DNA of 6,366 bases. It comes from Clostridiales bacterium. GTDB taxonomy: Bacteria > Bacillota > Clostridia > Saccharofermentanales > UBA5734. The DNA is taken from positions 1 through 6,366 of the forward strand of contig DMJC01000032.1 of the NCBI GenBank assembly GCA_003451915.1. The letters run 5' to 3'. Made by a program: the position numbers and the translations under genes. This document shows, piece by piece, positions 3,964 through 6,366 of the stretch. The first letter of the stretch is position 1. Each line of letters opens with the position of its first letter. The notes under the pieces are model-generated. The model searched no databases. It saw only the letters and a list, made by a program, of their open reading frames with translations, and was not told where the DNA came from.

Positions 3964-6366
3964 TTATCCATTAATCCGAAAATGATACTCCTGAAGTGAG
4001 CGGATCGGCTGGCCGCTCTGTCCGCTGGCAAGGTAGCCGGCGATGCCGCGGGCACTGGCCAGTGCTGCGGTCATGGTTGTGATGTAGGGTATTTTGCAGC
4101 GGATGGCTGCTTTGCGGATATAAGAGTCGTCATACTGGCTTTGCTTGCCGGCGGCTGAGTTGATTACAAGGCTGATTTCGCGATTGGTGATCGCATCAAC
4201 AATATTTGGGCGTCCTTCGAAGAGCTTTTTGATCAGTTGGGCGGGAATTCCATTGGCGATCAGCAGCTTCTGCGTTCCATCGGTAGCCAGAATCTGAAAT
4301 CCGAGATGGTCGAATTCTCTGGCAACTTCAATAACAGCTGCTTTGTCCCGGTCATTGACGCTGATCAGCACAGTCCCGGACAGTGGAAGCGTTGACTGGG
4401 TGGCCTCTTGAGCTTTGAAATAGGCAAGGCCAAATGTGTCGGCCAGGCCGAGGACTTCACCGGTCGAACGCATTTCAGGTCCAAGCAGAGGATCGACCTC
4501 TGGAAACATGTTAAAGGGGAAGACGGCTTCTTTGACACCAAAATGGGGTATTGATTTTTGTTTCAGATCAGTCAGCGATGTTGGCTGACCTTTTACTGCA
4601 GCCATGATCATCTCAGTGGCAATACGGGCCATGGAGATATTACAGACCTTGGAGACGAGGGGGACGGTACGGGATGCCCGTGGATTGGCTTCCAGCACAT
4701 AAACTTTGCCATCTTCGATGGCATACTGCATGTTCATCAGGCCGACGACGCCCATTTCACGGGCGATGCGGCGGGTATAGCTGATAATCGTCTCAACCAG
4801 CTCCGGCGGTATGCTGATTGGCGGAATAACGCAGGCTGAGTCGCCCGAATGGATGCCGGCCAGCTCGATGTGCTCCATGACCGCAGCAACAAAAGCTTCC
4901 TTGCCATCAGCAATGGCGTCAGCTTCGGCTTCGATGGCATGATTGAGGAAACGGTCGATCAAGATCGGACGGTCTGGTGTGACACCGACAGCTGCGGCCA
5001 TATAACGGCGCAGCATTTCTTCGTCATGGACGACTTCCATGCCGCGGCCGCCGAGAACATAGGATGGGCGGACCATCAGAGGATAACCGATGCGGCTGGC
5101 GATGGCCAATGCATCATCCATGTTGACGGCCATGCCAGATTCCGGCATCGGGATCGCCAGCTTATCCATGATCTGGCGAAAACGATCGCGATCTTCGGCA
5201 AGATCAATCGTATCAGGCGAAGTGCCCAGGATGCGCACGCCATTCTTTTCCAGTTCACTGGCAATGTTCAGCGGCGTCTGGCCGCCGAATTGAACGATGA
5301 CACCCAGGGGCCGCTCTTTTTCGTAGATGCTGAGAACATCTTCGACGGTCAGCGGCTCGAAGTAAAGCTTGTCCGATGTGTCGTAATCGGTGGAGACAGT
5401 TTCCGGGTTGCAGTTGACAATGACGGTTTCGTAGCCGAGGTCGCGCAGGGCAAAGGCTGTGTGCACACAGCAATAGTCGAATTCGATGCCTTGGCCGATC
5501 CGGTTAGGGCCGCCGCCGAGGATCATGACCTTGGGACGGTCGCTGGCTGTGGTCTGATCTGGCGCATTGTAGGTTGAAAAATAATAGGCAGCATTCTCGA
5601 CGCCGCTGACCGGCACCGGCTCCCAGCCCTCAACGATGCCCAGCGCTGTGCGCTGCTGCCGGATGATTGACTCGTCGAGCTGGAGCAGCTTGGCCAAATA
5701 ACGGTCGGCGAAGCCGTCTCGTTTGGCTTTGACCATCAACTCATCTGAAAGACGCACGCCACGGCAGGTGAGAATTTGCTGTTCGAGCTCAACCAGTTCT
5801 TTCATTTGCTGCAGAAACCAGGGTTTAATATAGGTCAGCTGGTAAAGTGTATCAATATCGGCACCTTTGCGCAGGGCTTCATACAGAATGAACTGACGCT
5901 CGCTGGTCGGCTCAGCCAGCATGGCCATCAGCTCGCCGAGTGGCTTTTGGTTGAAATCTTTGGCGAAGCCCAGGCCATATCGACCGATTTCCAGTGAACG
6001 GATCGCCTTTTGCAGAGCTTCTTTGTAGTTTTTGCCGATACTCATGACTTCGCCGACTGCCCTCATTTGGGTGCCGAGTTTGTCTTGGACACCCGCGAAT
6101 TTTTCGAATGCCCAGCGGGCGAATTTGATGACGACATAGTCGCCGGACGGTGTGTATTTGTCGAGTGTCCCATCGCGCCAGTATGGAATTTCATCCAGGG
6201 TCAGGCCAGCTGCCAGCATGGCTGAGATCAGGGCGATCGGGAAGCCTGTCGCTTTGGATGCCAGAGCGGATGACCGGGAGGTTCGCGGATTGATTTCGAT
6301 GATGACAACGCGGCCGGTTTTGGGATCGTGGGCAAACTGGACGTTGGTGCCGCCGATGACTTCAAT
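3964..6366 (-). CDS. carB: carbamoyl-phosphate synthase large subunit, N-terminus cut by window edge
   Basis: CarB makes carbamoyl phosphate from ammonia (channelled from the glutaminase CarA), bicarbonate and two ATP, feeding pyrimidine and arginine synthesis in the cytoplasm. The frame is open to the right edge, giving 800 of about 1,075 residues; the Met at nt 6219 is internal. Residues 1-49 complete the first ATP-grasp domain, with Gln10, Glu24 and Asn26 (GGTNVQFA, IEINPRTSRSS) matching E. coli Gln285, Glu299 and Asn301. The oligomerisation region follows. The second synthetase half begins with GGGPNRIGQGIEFDYC (near nt 5470-5520) and includes GGRGMEVVHDEEM and VLEANPRASRTVPLVSK. The C-terminal MGS-like allosteric domain (about nt 3970-4380) keeps ATDGT and a lysine in IKKL, but reads VINSAAG where E. 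coli has IINTTSG. The linker before YYFSTYN lacks the common VDTCA-EF segment. carA would be expected off the right edge. Confidence 0.96.
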   Translation of the reverse strand: MEVIGGTNVQFAHDPKTGRVVIIEINPRTSRSSALASKATGFPIALISAMLAAGLTLDEIPYWRDGTLDKYTPSGDYVVIKFARWAFEKFAGVQDKLGTQMRAVGEVMSIGKNYKEALQKAIRSLEIGRYGLGFAKDFNQKPLGELMAMLAEPTSERQFILYEALRKGADIDTLYQLTYIKPWFLQQMKELVELEQQILTCRGVRLSDELMVKAKRDGFADRYLAKLLQLDESIIRQQRTALGIVEGWEPVPVSGVENAAYYFSTYNAPDQTTASDRPKVMILGGGPNRIGQGIEFDYCCVHTAFALRDLGYETVIVNCNPETVSTDYDTSDKLYFEPLTVEDVLSIYEKERPLGVIVQFGGQTPLNIASELEKNGVRILGTSPDTIDLAEDRDRFRQIMDKLAIPMPESGMAVNMDDALAIASRIGYPLMVRPSYVLGGRGMEVVHDEEMLRRYMAAAVGVTPDRPILIDRFLNHAIEAEADAIADGKEAFVAAVMEHIELAGIHSGDSACVIPPISIPPELVETIISYTRRIAREMGVVGLMNMQYAIEDGKVYVLEANPRASRTVPLVSKVCNISMARIATEMIMAAVKGQPTSLTDLKQKSIPHFGVKEAVFPFNMFPEVDPLLGPEMRSTGEVLGLADTFGLAYFKAQEATQSTLPLSGTVLISVNDRDKAAVIEVAREFDHLGFQILATDGTQKLLIANGIPAQLIKKLFEGRPNIVDAITNREISLVINSAAGKQSQYDDSYIRKAAIRCKIPYITTMTAALASARGIAGYLASGQSGQPIRSLQEYHFRING

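Noticed and set aside
4849..5577. 242-codon open frame on the + strand over carB
   Set aside because: It is fully antisense to well-conserved CarB sequence, shows no recognisable family, and is explained by codon bias of carB.

Overview
The window (about 50% G+C by eye) looks like the chromosome of a low-to-mid-GC Gram-positive bacterium, probably a Clostridia-type Firmicute. The pointers are strong GGGAGG-type ribosome binding sites, catabolite-response-element (cre)-like LacI-family operators, a CarB whose sequence resembles clostridial versions, and short heptameric and palindromic repeats between genes. Genus or species cannot be named from this sequence.

Layout, left to right. (1) 2-979 (+): the 3' part of an RtcB-type RNA ligase gene, cut by the window edge, with a weak candidate terminator after it. 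(2) 1145-2143 (+): a complete LacI/GalR-family repressor. (3) 2144-2280: a compact control region with a full-consensus cre-like operator, a strong promoter with an extended -10, and a 13-bp-stem intrinsic terminator built from heptads. (4) 2281-about 2529 (+): the first ~83 codons of an MFS transporter, broken off in TM3; its frame then runs on antisense through the next gene. (5) 2563-3714 (-): a complete baeRF-type (eRF1-like) protein. (6) 3715-3963: its leader, a TATAAT-containing promoter, and an array of five palindromes separated by RTGAARR heptads. (7) 3964-6366 (-): the C-terminal ~800 residues of carbamoyl-phosphate synthase large subunit, running off the right edge.

How it fits together. 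The two best operator matches, TGTAATCGTTTACT upstream of the LacI gene and TGAAATCGATTACA upstream of the MFS gene, share the form TGWAATCGWTTACW. This suggests the repressor once controlled itself and the adjacent transporter. The transporter has lost its 3' three-quarters at a junction with the 3' flank of the baeRF gene, so the module appears decayed. carB and the baeRF gene lie in the same direction but are separated by the repeat array and a probable separate promoter.

I see no convincing new defence or mobile system. The most unusual item is the palindrome-heptad array and its likeness to the heptads in the other control region.
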